A DNA stretch of 64,000 bases from Phytoseiulus persimilis (GCA_037576195.1 CM075101.1:41974001-42038000); one strand, 5' to 3'; positions 39,349 through 50,173 are shown, numbered from the stretch's first letter. The notes: a model not told the origin generated them from the sequence alone. A program made the numbers and translations.

Positions 39349-39384
39349 GACTAAAACTATTCTCCCGTCTTTGCAGGTAAGCGA
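39349..39384 (+). promoter_or_regulatory. Ratchet (recursive splice) site 3: 3'SS fused to 5'SS
   Basis: A CTAAA branch-like motif (A at 39354, one base off yUnAy), a pyrimidine tract (39358-39374) and CAG ending at 39376 are joined to GTAAGC. The frame after the junction stops after about 24 codons, so a constitutive coding exon starting here is unlikely in that frame. A second donor-like GTGAGC at 39484, followed by strong G runs, could define a 107-base RS-exon, as the recursive mechanism requires. Confidence 0.5.
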
Positions 39385-39483
39385 TTCGTTGAGTAATGGA
39401 AAATCGCCAGATCCGGAGCCTTCTCGTGTTTCTAAGGCCGCCGTACAGTAGAGAGTTTTATGTGCCATCAGTGAAAATAACCT
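39377..39483 (+). other. Putative RS-exon of ratchet site 3 with downstream G runs
   Basis: The stretch lies between the acceptor at 39376 and GTGAGC at 39484. G-run clusters start 23 bases past that donor; intronic G runs are known to strengthen use of an upstream donor. The combination is what exon definition of a recursive site would need. No transcript evidence is available. Confidence 0.2.
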
Positions 39484-39506
39484 GTGAGCGTCTAGACGCT
39501 TCCAGA

Positions 39507-39532
39507 GGGTGGGGGGGAAGGGGGGGGGGAGG
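39507..39532 (+). repeat. G-run cluster (G3, G7, G10)
   Basis: G3, G7 and G10 separated by T and AA, followed by GG. It is a possible G-quadruplex former on the + (transcript) strand, placed just after the donor-like GTGAGC at 39484. Confidence 0.9.
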
Positions 39533-39606
39533 CATTTTCCTGTCTCGGCCAAACGTTCGTCAGCACAAAATAAATTCTCTCGATATTGCGCCGGAGTTTC
39601 CGGGAG

Positions 39607-39630
39607 GCGAATGTTAGCGAGAACATTCGC
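39607..39630. repeat. Perfect 9-bp inverted repeat (hairpin)
   Basis: GCGAATGTT (39607-39615), a 6-base loop and AACATTCGC (39622-39630) form a perfect stem in RNA of either strand. It is too short for a microRNA precursor; no further pairing extends the stem. Confidence 0.7.
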
Positions 39631-39908
39631 GGCCCTCCGCACTTCTGGAAACCATCAGTGAGCCTGCTGCGGCTGTTCGAAGGCGACAAGTTTCAAAGTC
39701 GACCTTTCGATGCTCGTGGGGAGTGGGGCCGAGCTTCGAGCGTTCGACCAAGATTACTGATGCAGGGCACTGAAGATTCCGCGAAAGGAATGGAAAATAA
39801 TCGCCGCTGAGATCGACGAAACTCAGAAGACGCTGCGCGGTCCGACATCGACTCGTTGTTGAGCTGAGTGAGAGCCGAATGGATGGATGATCGACCGCGG
39901 AGGAGCGA

Positions 39909-40604
39909 ATGGATGAGCTCATTGAAGTTCATGTCGGTGACGCATGGCTCCCATATTTTATTCAGGTACTCGAATATGATCGATTCAAGATCAGTGAGTT
40001 GAGGCTTGTGTCTGCGCGGCCGATCAAACGACTGCAATTACGTCCCCAGGGGTCCGCGGTTTTTTTTTTCACCGACCTTGCCGTCACACGTGACTTCTTG
40101 GAGATGGAGAATCTAGAACGCTGTACTTCGGACACGAGACCGATGCCGAAAGAGGAATTTCGTTTCAATAAACGCTCGGTACGGTATCGATTCGTTCGTA
40201 TATCGTACATCATTGCAGGCGTAAAGGCTGCTCTCATTTATCAAATTTCGATGTGGCCGATATATCAGGCCTTCGCGTTCGACGATTCACTCACACTTTT
40301 CCCACGTACGCGGCCGGTGTATTCAGCTCCTTGGATCCCAACTCACGTAGGCGCAACAAAAATTACGGAATTATCGGTCCTGCGGGAGAGCCCAGCGACA
40401 GAAAATGCGACTGAGTATACAGGCATCCCGATCCGAGATCAGACGGACCCGAAAACAAAACGATGGAAGAAAACAATCCTCGATTCGCGCTACGTGATAT
40501 GTCCCGGGGTCGGAACGAGAGATAATTGTGCAACGAAAGTTGCCGGGGCATCCGAACCTTCTGAGAACGGACAACTTTTGGCTCGAGTTCCCGACGACGA
40601 TTGA
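39909..40604 (+). CDS. Unrecognised open frame, possible coding exon or gene relic (231 codons)
   Basis: I do not recognise this product. The ATG at 39909 opens a 231-codon frame ending in TGA. Its make-up is more protein-like than other long frames here: balanced Asp, Glu, Lys, Ile, Val and Thr, only about 10 percent Arg and low Ser. One short hydrophobic stretch lies near residues 100-118 (SYIIAGVKAALIYQI). There is no signal peptide and no conserved motif I can name. The same frame, after three stops around 40618-40734, is open again at 40791-41282. A splice-like CAG|GTACTC at 39965 falls inside. It may be an exon cluster, a decayed gene, or a chance frame in AT-richer DNA. Confidence 0.12.
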   Translation: MDELIEVHVGDAWLPYFIQVLEYDRFKISELRLVSARPIKRLQLRPQGSAVFFFTDLAVTRDFLEMENLERCTSDTRPMPKEEFRFNKRSVRYRFVRISYIIAGVKAALIYQISMWPIYQAFAFDDSLTLFPRTRPVYSAPWIPTHVGATKITELSVLRESPATENATEYTGIPIRDQTDPKTKRWKKTILDSRYVICPGVGTRDNCATKVAGASEPSENGQLLARVPDDD

Positions 40605-40790
40605 CTCGCGTCGTTTGGCTGAGAACCCGATGGGCAGACAGGCAACGGAATATGAAACAACGCCGCGCCTTCGGTCGCTCGAAGTACTTCGGAGCGGTAC
40701 AGCAACGAACAATTGATTCTACCAGATAATGATGGCGGTGCTACATGACGCTGGGAAGGGAATTACACGGCCGAGCCCCATACTTTTATT

Positions 40791-41282
40791 GTGATAGCGA
40801 TTCTTCCGTTTGTTTATCCATTCCGTCATCGACTCACCGCGGAGCGCCGGTGTTCAAACCGTGATCGGCGCCACATCGTTGACACCCGCCTCCAAGGCTG
40901 GATCCTACGCCGAGTTCAAGTGAAGGCGATCGGAGCGAACTCGATCGCATTCTATGCCTCCGAAGCTGATCGGAGCGCGTGCCCGATTTATTTTCTCTGC
41001 GAAGTTTTACACGAAGACCTTCACGGAGCTCATTCCAATCTGGTCTTTCACCAAGCAGTTGATTATGGGCACGAAAACTGTGAGCCGTCACTCCATCATC
41101 CTTCTCCACAGAAGCTTTCGTTTGAATTATTCACCTACTTTTCGACGAAAGTTTTTGTGCTTCCGAAAACACTGCAGAAAATTGGAGAGTCGAACAGCAG
41201 ATGTAAACACAACAACAGTTCATTTTCCCAGTGTTACCTGAAAATAGACGAAGAGGCGCGAGCTTCCGACTGCAGGCTCTGA
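40791..41282 (+). CDS. Unrecognised open frame in phase with 39909-40604 (163 codons)
   Basis: No family is recognised. The frame begins with GTG in my reading (no ATG near the start), so it would be an exon or relic, not a complete gene. It is in the same phase as the frame ending at 40604, and the phase stays open again past its stop to 41449. The peptide is fairly rich in His, Cys, Phe and Lys, with little Arg bias in its second half. A competing frame one base over is also open, which weakens the case. Confidence 0.08.
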   Translation: MIAILPFVYPFRHRLTAERRCSNRDRRHIVDTRLQGWILRRVQVKAIGANSIAFYASEADRSACPIYFLCEVLHEDLHGAHSNLVFHQAVDYGHENCEPSLHHPSPQKLSFELFTYFSTKVFVLPKTLQKIGESNSRCKHNNSSFSQCYLKIDEEARASDCRL

Positions 41283-41567
41283 ACAATTCGACGAAGAGTT
41301 TTTCCCTCGAACGAGTCAAAACATGCGAGAACCTACGCACGCGGGTCCACGAAAGCGGCTGCCTGGGGCCTTGACCATCGATGGAAACGGTACTTTGCAT
41401 CACCATTTTCTTTATATTTATTGTCATCATAGGCCATCGCATGCACAGCAACCGCGCTGCCGACAACAATTATTGTTTGTTGGAGGGAAATCTGGACGCT
41501 GTACTGAGATCACATGGACGACCAGAATCCGCACTATGAATCTTGGAAGACTCGGCAAGGCGGTTGA

Positions 41568-41593
41568 TTTCTTTCTTTCTTCTCTTCTTCTTT
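41568..41593. repeat. Polypyrimidine tract (TTTC/TTC units)
   Basis: Short CTTT and TTC units in series. It is followed by GTCGACC and not by an AG acceptor, so I do not call it a 3' splice site. Confidence 0.85.
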
Positions 41594-42296
41594 GTCGACC
41601 GGCCTCTTCTGTGTTTGGATACAATCGTCAATAACTGTTTGATTTGTTGTCGTTGTCATTGTCGTGCGATTGCTCAATTTGCGAACGCATTGACGATGCG
41701 ACCGCGGCATCGCTGCACTCGATGATTGCGTGGACTGCATTCGCAGAAACCATACCGGCAGATCCCGAATCCTAAAAGCGCAGATGCGTTCCGTACGAGA
41801 GACCCTGTCAGTTGCGATTTTTGTGGGATTAGAGAGTAGAAAATCCAGAGCACAAAGTGAATTCGGCGATGTCTCTCGGAACTCGCCCATCGGGTCGGTC
41901 AGGAACGGAGCTGAACACCTGACCCCTTGGCATCCGGTGCTTTTTGTTAATGAGTCTTGTTTTTCCGCGCGCGTGCGTGGATGTTATACGCGTGTAATTG
42001 CACGTTTTTTTCTCCATCAATGCCGGCCGCCCGTCAGTTCAGTGCTCTGCCGGCGCTTCGGAGCTCGGATTGACGCTGGAAGTCGACGACCAAACAGCGA
42101 GCGGCGTCCGTGCTAGCAAATGGCCAGAGCATAAGTCATAAACATAAACTCTGAATAACGACCGAAGGGCCGGCAAGCCAGCCAGCCAGCGAGCTGACGA
42201 CGGCCGACACTCAGCAGACTGGCCGGCCGGCGTCGAAGCTGGCGACAACGCTGCATGGTTGGAGTGAGCTGCCATTATTAGGGGTTTTCAGATGCA

Positions 42297-42347
42297 CGGA
42301 CGAACAGACAAACGGACAACCATATAGACAGACGGATGGATGGACAG
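42297..42347. repeat. Degenerate (GACG/GACA/GATG)n tetranucleotide tract
   Basis: About twelve GA-containing four-base units, interrupted once by CATATA. Same class as the tracts at 19.8 and 22.4 kb. Confidence 0.8.
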
Positions 42348-44411
42348 CGGCTTCCATTTTTGAGTTTTTTTTCTCTCACCGACGACAGAGCTCTGCTAGC
42401 GAACTCTCATCACCAGCAGATGGCGGACACGCTCGGGAGAGTCAGACTTTTCGCTGTGCTTATCCATCGAATGCTTATGTCCATGCATCCGCGAGCCTGC
42501 CTAGACCGTATCTGGATGTCCGTGTGCGTGTGCTCGTGAGTGCCGGCTTCCACCCTCACGAACTCATGGTCCACAGTTCACCGGAACAGTTGTCACGATA
42601 GCAACAATGACAACACCGAACTCGGCCGGTTGGGGGGATCAGCTGCGTTCTCGAATGACTCCGAGATTTAGCCCGTTTTCCACTGCAATAGCGGGCTCCG
42701 AACAGTTTCCGGAGGAGAAAGCGAAGGGTTCGAGAGTTAGAACGAGAAGGACTCCCCTCGGAGAGCAAAAACAGCAAGGAAAAAAAAAGCCCACTAAAGA
42801 GTCTACAGCGAGCCGCGCGTGGGTTTTTTCTAGACTCGCTTACTTGGCTACTTGGTTTGATGTTCGGGTGCGAGTGAGTGTGTGGGTGATTTTTTCCACT
42901 TTCTCACTCGTTTCTTTCCCGCTCGGAAGTCTCCATGGGTGGCGGGCTGTAGCCATCAAAAGCAGCGCTAGCATCGGCAATAGGTTTTCCAAGGCCATTC
43001 GGTGGCAAGCTAGTTCTGAGATCTTTTACATTCGCTGTCGTTTCTAGATGATGATCCACAAGGAGGACCGCGCGTCAGAGATAGCGTTCAAAAATGAAAA
43101 CAGAGTGGTAGTTTAGCGTTTCGAGAAAACGAACACTCTCCTCGGCTTCAAATTTGATCCGTGTCGCGCCGCGATAAGAACAGCAAGATGTCAACAATGA
43201 GGAGCGGGCAGAGCATCGAATGCTGAATATTTGAAAATAGGGGCGTACAGCTCAGGTAGAGGTAGCGATTCCGCCTGTTGACTCGGTAGATCGTTTCGCG
43301 CGAGAAGCGATTTCGCATTCGAAATCGTTTCCCCGTTGTTAGCTTTTTTGCTGCCCGTTGTGTTTGGCGTCATCACATTCGTTAACTCAGCAAGTCAGCG
43401 CATGCGATGATGAAGCAGTTTTTGCCCGTCTGTAAATCCTCGCCTCCATCTGTCCACCGAACCTGAATAGATCTTTCGAGACTTCCGAGGAATAATATCG
43501 CCGTGGGCAAGGAGACACTCCACTCGCATTCGTTGTCGAGATTTTCAAGAAGGCAGTAATAAGGACGGATTTCGTACCAAGCGTTGTTTCCGATGCTGTC
43601 TCCGTTTCAAAATCCAATCACGTTAATGGACTCCACCGATGCAGACTTGAAATTAGGAGCAATGATTCCAAGGTCAACTACACCGTTCGTGTCGTTCAAC
43701 AGTTCGTTCCCGAACTTTCTATCTAACTTCACCGATAGCCACCGAGTTTTCACGCTGCTTCCGTGCAGTCGACAGTTGGATTCAGCCAACGTGCTCGCTC
43801 ACATGAATGCAAAACATTCGTTTGAAGAGCTGGTGGCTATTGGGGCTTCCGCGGCCGATGCCTCGGGAAGCGTGCACGTGATGTGAATATTGGAGCTAGA
43901 ACTCCGCGGCGGAGGAACATTTGTCAGAATCGAGGGCTCTATGGAGCATGGCCATCCATCTGCGGCTAAGCACTGCCTTTTTCAAGAGCTCGTCTCCGAT
44001 CTGAGCATCGACGACGTTCGAGCCTTGTCGACTACAGACATTGAATAGCTCGAAGTTGTTCCAGTGCTTTGCCTGTTCGACTTTTGTTCGCGCGGTTCCG
44101 TGGCTCCCAGTGAATTCGTCGGCGTGCACGAGGATAGTAAATAGTGCTAGAAGGGAGACACTGCTCGACGACAAAACACAACAGAGCTGGATAGGCTGAC
44201 GGGTGGCCAGGCATGGCGCGAGGTCGGCGATCGCGTTCGTTATACAACACCAGACAGAAGTGCTTGCGGGTAATTGCTATGACGACTCCGAAGATCGAAA
44301 AGCAAACGGACCTACCGGTCGGACGAGCGACCAGACGGACAAACGGAGTCGCGGACTCATGGGCGAGCACACGTATCGCGAACCCGTTCAGACCAGATCA
44401 TGATTTGATAC

Positions 44412-44420
44412 GTAAGTTAG
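44412..44420 (+). promoter_or_regulatory. Unpaired 5' splice-site match (GTAAGTTAG)
   Basis: GTAAGTTAG on the + strand, preceded by TAC, a poor exon end. No recognisable exon precedes it. Confidence 0.1.
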
Positions 44421-44903
44421 AATCACCCGAGCCCCGAGTGGCCTTCGTGCACCGATGAAACATTCGCTGTTTGGCGGAGCATAGCATGATGGCGGCGACG
44501 ACACGCGATTCTGTTGTTATTACAACCGTCTCCAGTTATTCTTTGAGATGAAACAGATCCATCTGGCAGAGGCGGGCGCTCCCGAATCCAGTTGGACGTC
44601 GTTCGCTGTGCGCATGGCATCCGAACAGGGTCCGAACGCTACGTCGCTCGAAACTCGTATCATGTCTGTTCTGTCAAATGGAGATTTTTAGCGAAGTTTC
44701 AAGAGCCGAAGTACCCGCTACTCAACTCCTATTGACGTCGTCGCTGACAGAGCTGCCGGGACTGGGACTTCACCGGGCCCGGTTCCACATCTTCGTAGAG
44801 CGATCGAGCCGCTGGAAGGAGCACTGGGCCAGAAACGTGTCATCGGTCTCTCAGGACATGACCCTAACAGAAAATTCACCTGTTGAGCGATGCCTATTCC
44901 GAG

Positions 44904-44930
44904 CCTGCCCTCGTGCCTGCCCTCGTGCCT
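44904..44930. repeat. 12-bp minisatellite, 2.25 copies
   Basis: Unit CCTGCCCTCGTG, two perfect copies and a partial third. Confidence 0.95.
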
Positions 44931-46962
44931 ACCTGCCGTTGACATGAGTTCTAATATAGGTTTCACACGTTTCGCATTAGGAGAATCAAGGTCTCGATGG
45001 AAACGGAAGAAAATCTCGGATGAAGCTCGTCGTTACAAATCTCGAGTGATCGCAGCTTAATGAGAGCTGGCGTCGGGAAGAGTTTGTGACCAGATGGAAG
45101 ATCGACGTCGAGTAACCCCGCGAGGTGTGGGAGACACGGCGCAGTCTTGAAATGATCGAAGCCTGATGGAGATGAAGAGAGAGGGAACTTCAAAGTGGAG
45201 GATCGACACTAATTCATTCCTGACGGATCCGCAGGGGCGGATTTTTCAGTCATTCAGGTCGCTTCCTAAGGTTGTCGATTACAAGACGCTGAAGGGATTC
45301 CACGAAATCCCCTGAGAACTCCTCGACCGGAGGGACGATGTGTTTCAAACGAGTGGAAAGCTCTGCTCGGCACTTCGAGAGACGTCGGGTCCTTGGAGAG
45401 GATCGCGTTCTCATGACGATCGGAAAAAGAGCTTGGAACCGCGGGAAGTCTGAAGGAGAACCATTTCGGTTCATGGAAAAATCGCAGCGGTCCAAGAAGC
45501 TCGGGAGTCCTGGGACATTGAATTTTTTCTGAAGCGTCTGTCGATCTTTGTCCAAGATCATTCTCCTTCGCCCGATTCGTTCATTTCGACTGCGATCGCC
45601 ATCAGGTTCCGGGGGCATTCTTCATACGTAAAGTACCGTCAAATTGTGGTGTCACGACCAACATGGCCACCGTTTTCGTCGGTCGTCGATACCGTCTCGA
45701 TAATCATCGCTGAATGGAGCTATCAATGGGAATCTATATGCCTCGAGATCCACTTGAACGCCGAGCGTCTTGAGCCAAGGCTTAGCGCGAGTTGATTTTT
45801 CTTTTCTCGATTCGACGCAAGGCTGAGCCGGGCGACGAACGCGACGTTCGGCAAATAGTTTTTTGATTGACTTGTTAGAAGGTTGTCGGTAGCAGTTGAG
45901 ATGACGATGGGCCTGATGATAGTGTTGGTGGCAGTGGGTAGTCAGAAGCACAAGATTAAATCGCGAGCCTCACTCAACCTCAACAATGAGCCTTCGTTGT
46001 TGAGCAACTGACTCGCTCGCACACCCAGAGTCACGGCGGCAGAGTAAACAATAAAACAGCTACCAACAAGTAGCGACGCTGATTCACGGAAATGCCAACG
46101 CCGAGGTATCTGATCGAAACGGAGCATCGGAAGGAGGAATTCAGACGATCCCAACTCGCCGTCTCCGAAACCGCTGTTTCGCAGCCGAATCGATCCCCTG
46201 CTACGGTGGAGCGTCGCACGAGTTGGAGTGATGCCTGCATGGATTTCTGTGAGGTCGACGTTCCCGCGATCACTGTGAACTCCGCGTGCCGGTCGAGCTG
46301 TTGCAGTTGGGGGGGGCGTGGTACCTTGCGCACGCGTGCTCAGGTATCGTGAAGTTGCCCGTTGCGATTCCGAACCTCTTAACTAGCCCATCGTCGAATT
46401 ACGCAGAACTCGAACGCTGAGAGATAGCCATCTCGTTCGCTCTGCGACAATGCGCTGCTTGTTTAAGATTTCCCTTCGGAGCCCGAGAACTTATTTCAAC
46501 AGATCTCCAAGAGCTCAAAGTCTGTGCTATTCCCGTTCCGGACAAGTTCCAAAAGGAAGAAATAGAAGCGAGGGAGCTCGGGCTTTCTCTTCTCGCAGTC
46601 CTAGCCTAGTGTCTCACACTCGGAGTTTCCAGAACTGTTCGGGGCTTTCTCGCGCCGGCTTGAAAAATCCTCCTCTGGTGAATGACAAGGAGACCGAAGT
46701 GACGAATGACACCATGGGTTTCGGAAGAATCGTCGTAGGTGATTTTCGCCGCAGCGGGGTCGTGGACGGCAATCGAGCCGCGGGAAAGTGCGCATCTAAT
46801 CGAAGGTGACAACAACGTGAAGAATCACCTTCCCTCCTCCTTCCTCGCTGCGGGTAGAGTTCTACGTGCCGTTACCGCCGTCGTTTTAATGCATTTCTGA
46901 TGAATCCGAGGCCTCCCCGCATCCAGAGCGGCTAGTTGCTCGGCTCGTTAGGCTCGTCACCT

Positions 46963-47117
46963 CTTGTTTCTTTTTTTCTCGCTCTCCATTGTGTTCTGCT
47001 GCGTTTTGCCTCTTCTCGTCATCTCTTCAATGTCTTTAGTCTCGTTTTCTCTTTCCATCGCCAACAGCCTGTGTGTATCATCTGTCGCACCCCGTAATCT
47101 CTTTTCAGCCTCCTCCC
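46963..47117 (+). other. Pyrimidine-rich stretch with acceptor-like end
   Basis: About 150 bases dominated by T and C (TTTCTTTTTTTCTCGC and TTTTCTCTTTCC words). It contains CTCTTTTCAG ending at 47109, a good isolated 3' splice-site match on the + strand, followed by more pyrimidines and not a clear exon. Function is unknown. Confidence 0.3.
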
Positions 47118-47154
47118 TTCTCCGGTCTATCTGGCTGTCTGATAGTCTACTCGG

Positions 47155-47162
47155 ATACTTAC
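47155..47162 (-). promoter_or_regulatory. Perfect 5' splice-site match on - strand (CAG|GTAAGTAT)
   Basis: The - strand reads CAG|GTAAGTAT, the full metazoan donor consensus. Upstream on the - strand is purine/GC-mixed sequence without a recognised exon or pyrimidine tract, so it is not a ratchet site. It may be a donor of an antisense transcript, or chance. Confidence 0.15.
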
Positions 47163-48017
47163 CTGACTGGCTGTCTCCTCGAGCACCTCCTGGGCTGCAC
47201 GGGTTAGGAGATGGCTGGCTGGCTGGCCGGCCGGTCGTCTACCGAACGCATTCAGACTCGGGTTCAGGTGTTTTCTCTCATGCGCGAGTGAATGACAGGA
47301 GCCTACAGGTCGTGCTTGCTAAGTTCTCGATTCACTGGTGCAGCTCTCCCTGAAACTCGGACGCGAATGAATCCGTTGAACATTTCCGAAATGTTCACTT
47401 ATCCTCCGATCTCCTGTCTGTATGCGTGCGGAGTCGGTTCTTCTCAGGATACATTAAACGCGGTCTCAGCATCATTCCGCAAGAGGACTCATGAAGTGTT
47501 CCATGTGGTACCGCACGGTACGATCATGTGGCACTTGGACTATTTCGGGGAATCGACGTCGAATTCACGACTGGATTGAGGAGTTAGCAGCTATGACGTT
47601 GGCAGGGATATCTTTCTATCGCTCCTCCCGAAGCTTGTAGACGTCAGCGGAGGGCTCTTAAGATTGCTGGAGCCTCGGTGACTGAAGGCTTGTGGATTCA
47701 CGATCCTGTGACCAAAATAAATCCCAGCCGAGCGCTAAGTTGAAGTCACTGTATCGTTCTCGGATCCCGCTCGGCCCCGAAAGAGAGGGAGACCGACCGA
47801 CCGACGACTATTATAGACCAGCTTAATTTGATAAGAACTGTTTCAATGTGTGGCCGAGTATGCGTCTTCTGTGTGCCGTGCTGTGACCCTACACCAGGAC
47901 GCGAGCCGGACAGGCATCTCGGAACGACGACTGGTTATAAACTTTAATTGGGTTCTTTCGATAACACATTGCCGAACGAAATAGAGCTTTATCACGAGTC
48001 GTCCGTCTCTGCGCATC

Positions 48018-48032
48018 TGTGTGTGTGTGTGT
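48018..48032. repeat. (TG)7 microsatellite
   Basis: Fifteen bases of uninterrupted TG repeat, followed by TAGGTAGGG. Confidence 0.95.
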
Positions 48033-50173
48033 AGGTAGGGAAGAGAGGGCCGCATTTGAATACTCGGAAAGATAGTGCGAGAGCGAAACACCAAATCCCT
48101 CGCTATCAAACAGATAAACTGTGAACCCTTTAAACTCCATTGCTCGAACGCGATCCACCACGGGCCACTGCTCGACAATAAAACCCTGATTTCGAATGTT
48201 CGAGTTTCCTTGCTCCAACCCGACCTTCAACGGTTCTCGAATCACCACGAGCAGCTAATTTGCCCGTTAGTCTGCTGATTTCTACGCTCGGAACACGAGG
48301 CAATGACTTCCGTTCCGTGAGCAGAAGACTTCGCTCGGAGGAATCGATTCGAGAGAAGTCGCGTGCGCGGATATCCCCGCCGAATTTTCAAAGAGCGCGA
48401 AAGCGAAGGCGACTAGTGAACTGCGTGAATTCAACACTCTTCCCGAACCGGACGGGCGTATCCCTTTCATCGAAATTTACATGAAAGAATCCGCGTGGAC
48501 GCGAACAACGACGGCGTCGACGACAGAAATCGCGAAGGTCGGTGTCGTTTCATAGAGGGTTTCCTTTTTGTTTGATCCATGACTTACCCTCACATTATAG
48601 GTTGTGGAGCGGTTTCGATTAATTCGAAAGTGATAAGTGATTCACGCTAGGTCACTTGGAACGAAAATTATCGCAAACTAAGTTGTGCGTAGCTTCAAAC
48701 AATGAGGGGCTCGCAGCGCTCCCCGAACTTCTCATTTTTCCCGGCTCTGTTTGCTGTCTCTCCATTGCCGAATCGATACGCAGAGCGAAAAACTTGCTGC
48801 ATCGAGAGAAAATATCCTTAGTGGATTCGGTGATGCGGGCGAGCAGGCGGGGAACCAGGTCGAACCAGAGAACGAGCGGTCGGCGGGTCTCGGAACGGAC
48901 GAACGGGTCTCCGAAATGCATACGCAGCAGACTCTCGAATTGAGTTGTTGTCTGTATCGTTTTTCCCTCCGTTCACTCACCTCGCCCTTTTGCCGACCAG
49001 ATTCGGAGCGCGCACTTCGGCGGGTCGAGATTTCAGTGGACGCCGCCGCTGCGGCCGCCGTCGTCGATTCGAGAAGGCATGTTTTTTTGCCGGCCGTCGA
49101 GAGCTGCCCCTCAACAGTATCCAAGACAACCTCAGTAGCAACGGCAACAAAGACACGAGCGATACGTGAGATGTCGCGACGGCTCGTCGCATCCTCCATT
49201 TTGTGTTTTCCCTTGCTTAGTCTTTATCGGGGATGTTAGTCAGAACGACGGGTCGCTGTCAGTGGGGACGACACACGAGCGGACATCGCTATGTCTTCGT
49301 GCCGGGCGCTCTTACACTTCGTCGTCGCCGCCTTTCTCCCGGCACTCAGTGTGACAACCAACACTCGCTTCGAAGATTGGTAATTAAAGCGAGAGGCCTT
49401 CTCGTTTTTTTCTGCTTGACTTTCCTAAGCAACGGAGTGAGTTCTCGACATTCTCGTTTCTCGAGCTCATTGATGGCAAGCTTCGAGTTGTACTCCATTG
49501 ACGGGCTCTCCGAGTCGTGCGGGTCAGATCGGTTCTGGGCAACTCACATCGTTTCCCTGAGCTGAGGCACATTACATACAGTTCTGTGTCATCAAGGCTG
49601 CCATTCATGGACAACTCATGGTACATCGCTCAGCATGTACTCGGTGGCACTGCCATTCCGAGCGACATCTCAGATGAATCACTAAGCTCCAAAGCCTCAG
49701 GAATGTTCTCAGATCCTGATTGTTGGGAGATCTGAGTCGTAACCTCCTGAATCTGTCCTAGTATTCAACGACATCGCGGAAGGTTCCGTCGGTGGAGCGT
49801 TCCTCGTTCTGAACAATTCAGACAACCATTCGATAGAGGCTCCGTCGAACATTCGCGTATACATATATTTCCCATCCGCCTTCACGCCTGCCAGATCGTG
49901 TCTCCTCCTCTATTCTCCTGTGTATCTCCTTCTCTCGATCCGCTCGAAGCACGGTTTCGAACGGAATCAGAACGAAACGATTTCGATGGTCGCGAGCGAA
50001 CTGTACCGTCACCCCATCTCTGTCTGTCTTCATCTTCCCTGAACGACGACTGCCGAAACGAACGAAACGGGAGAAAAATGACAAACGCTAAAGCCACAGT
50101 CACATCGTTTGTTCTCCTTTCTTCCCCATTTTCCTGGAGAGGCAAACCCAGGAAATCCCCCGTACTCCTATGA

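Larger units (their letters stand above)
19103..39376 (+). other. Non-coding, intron-like segment between ratchet sites 2 and 3
   Basis: About 20 kb, the longest interval between ratchet-like sites. No gene is recognisable. It holds the largest tetranucleotide tract (19.8 kb), C and G homopolymers (21.66 and 32.56 kb), GA and CT repeats (26.24 and 31.2 kb), a local direct repeat near 28.9-29.0 kb, and unpaired strong donors on both strands near 26.4, 26.9 and 28.8 kb. A CAG|GTGAGA at 29671/29672 could be a weak extra ratchet site, but it lacks a pyrimidine tract. The doubled spacing suggests a site missed here, or simply a longer step. Confidence 0.45.

Noticed and set aside
43896-44174. - strand frame whose start looks like a signal peptide (SVSLLALFTILVHADE).
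   Set aside because: The apparent start is TTG, no in-frame ATG lies just upstream, and following frames are broken by stops and shifts. A decayed gene is possible but unsupported.
45250-45618. - strand frame with a leucine-rich, LRR-like look, seemingly continued at 44963-45193.
   Set aside because: The two pieces are in different phases with no clear splice sites, and the leucine spacing does not follow a real LRR repeat.
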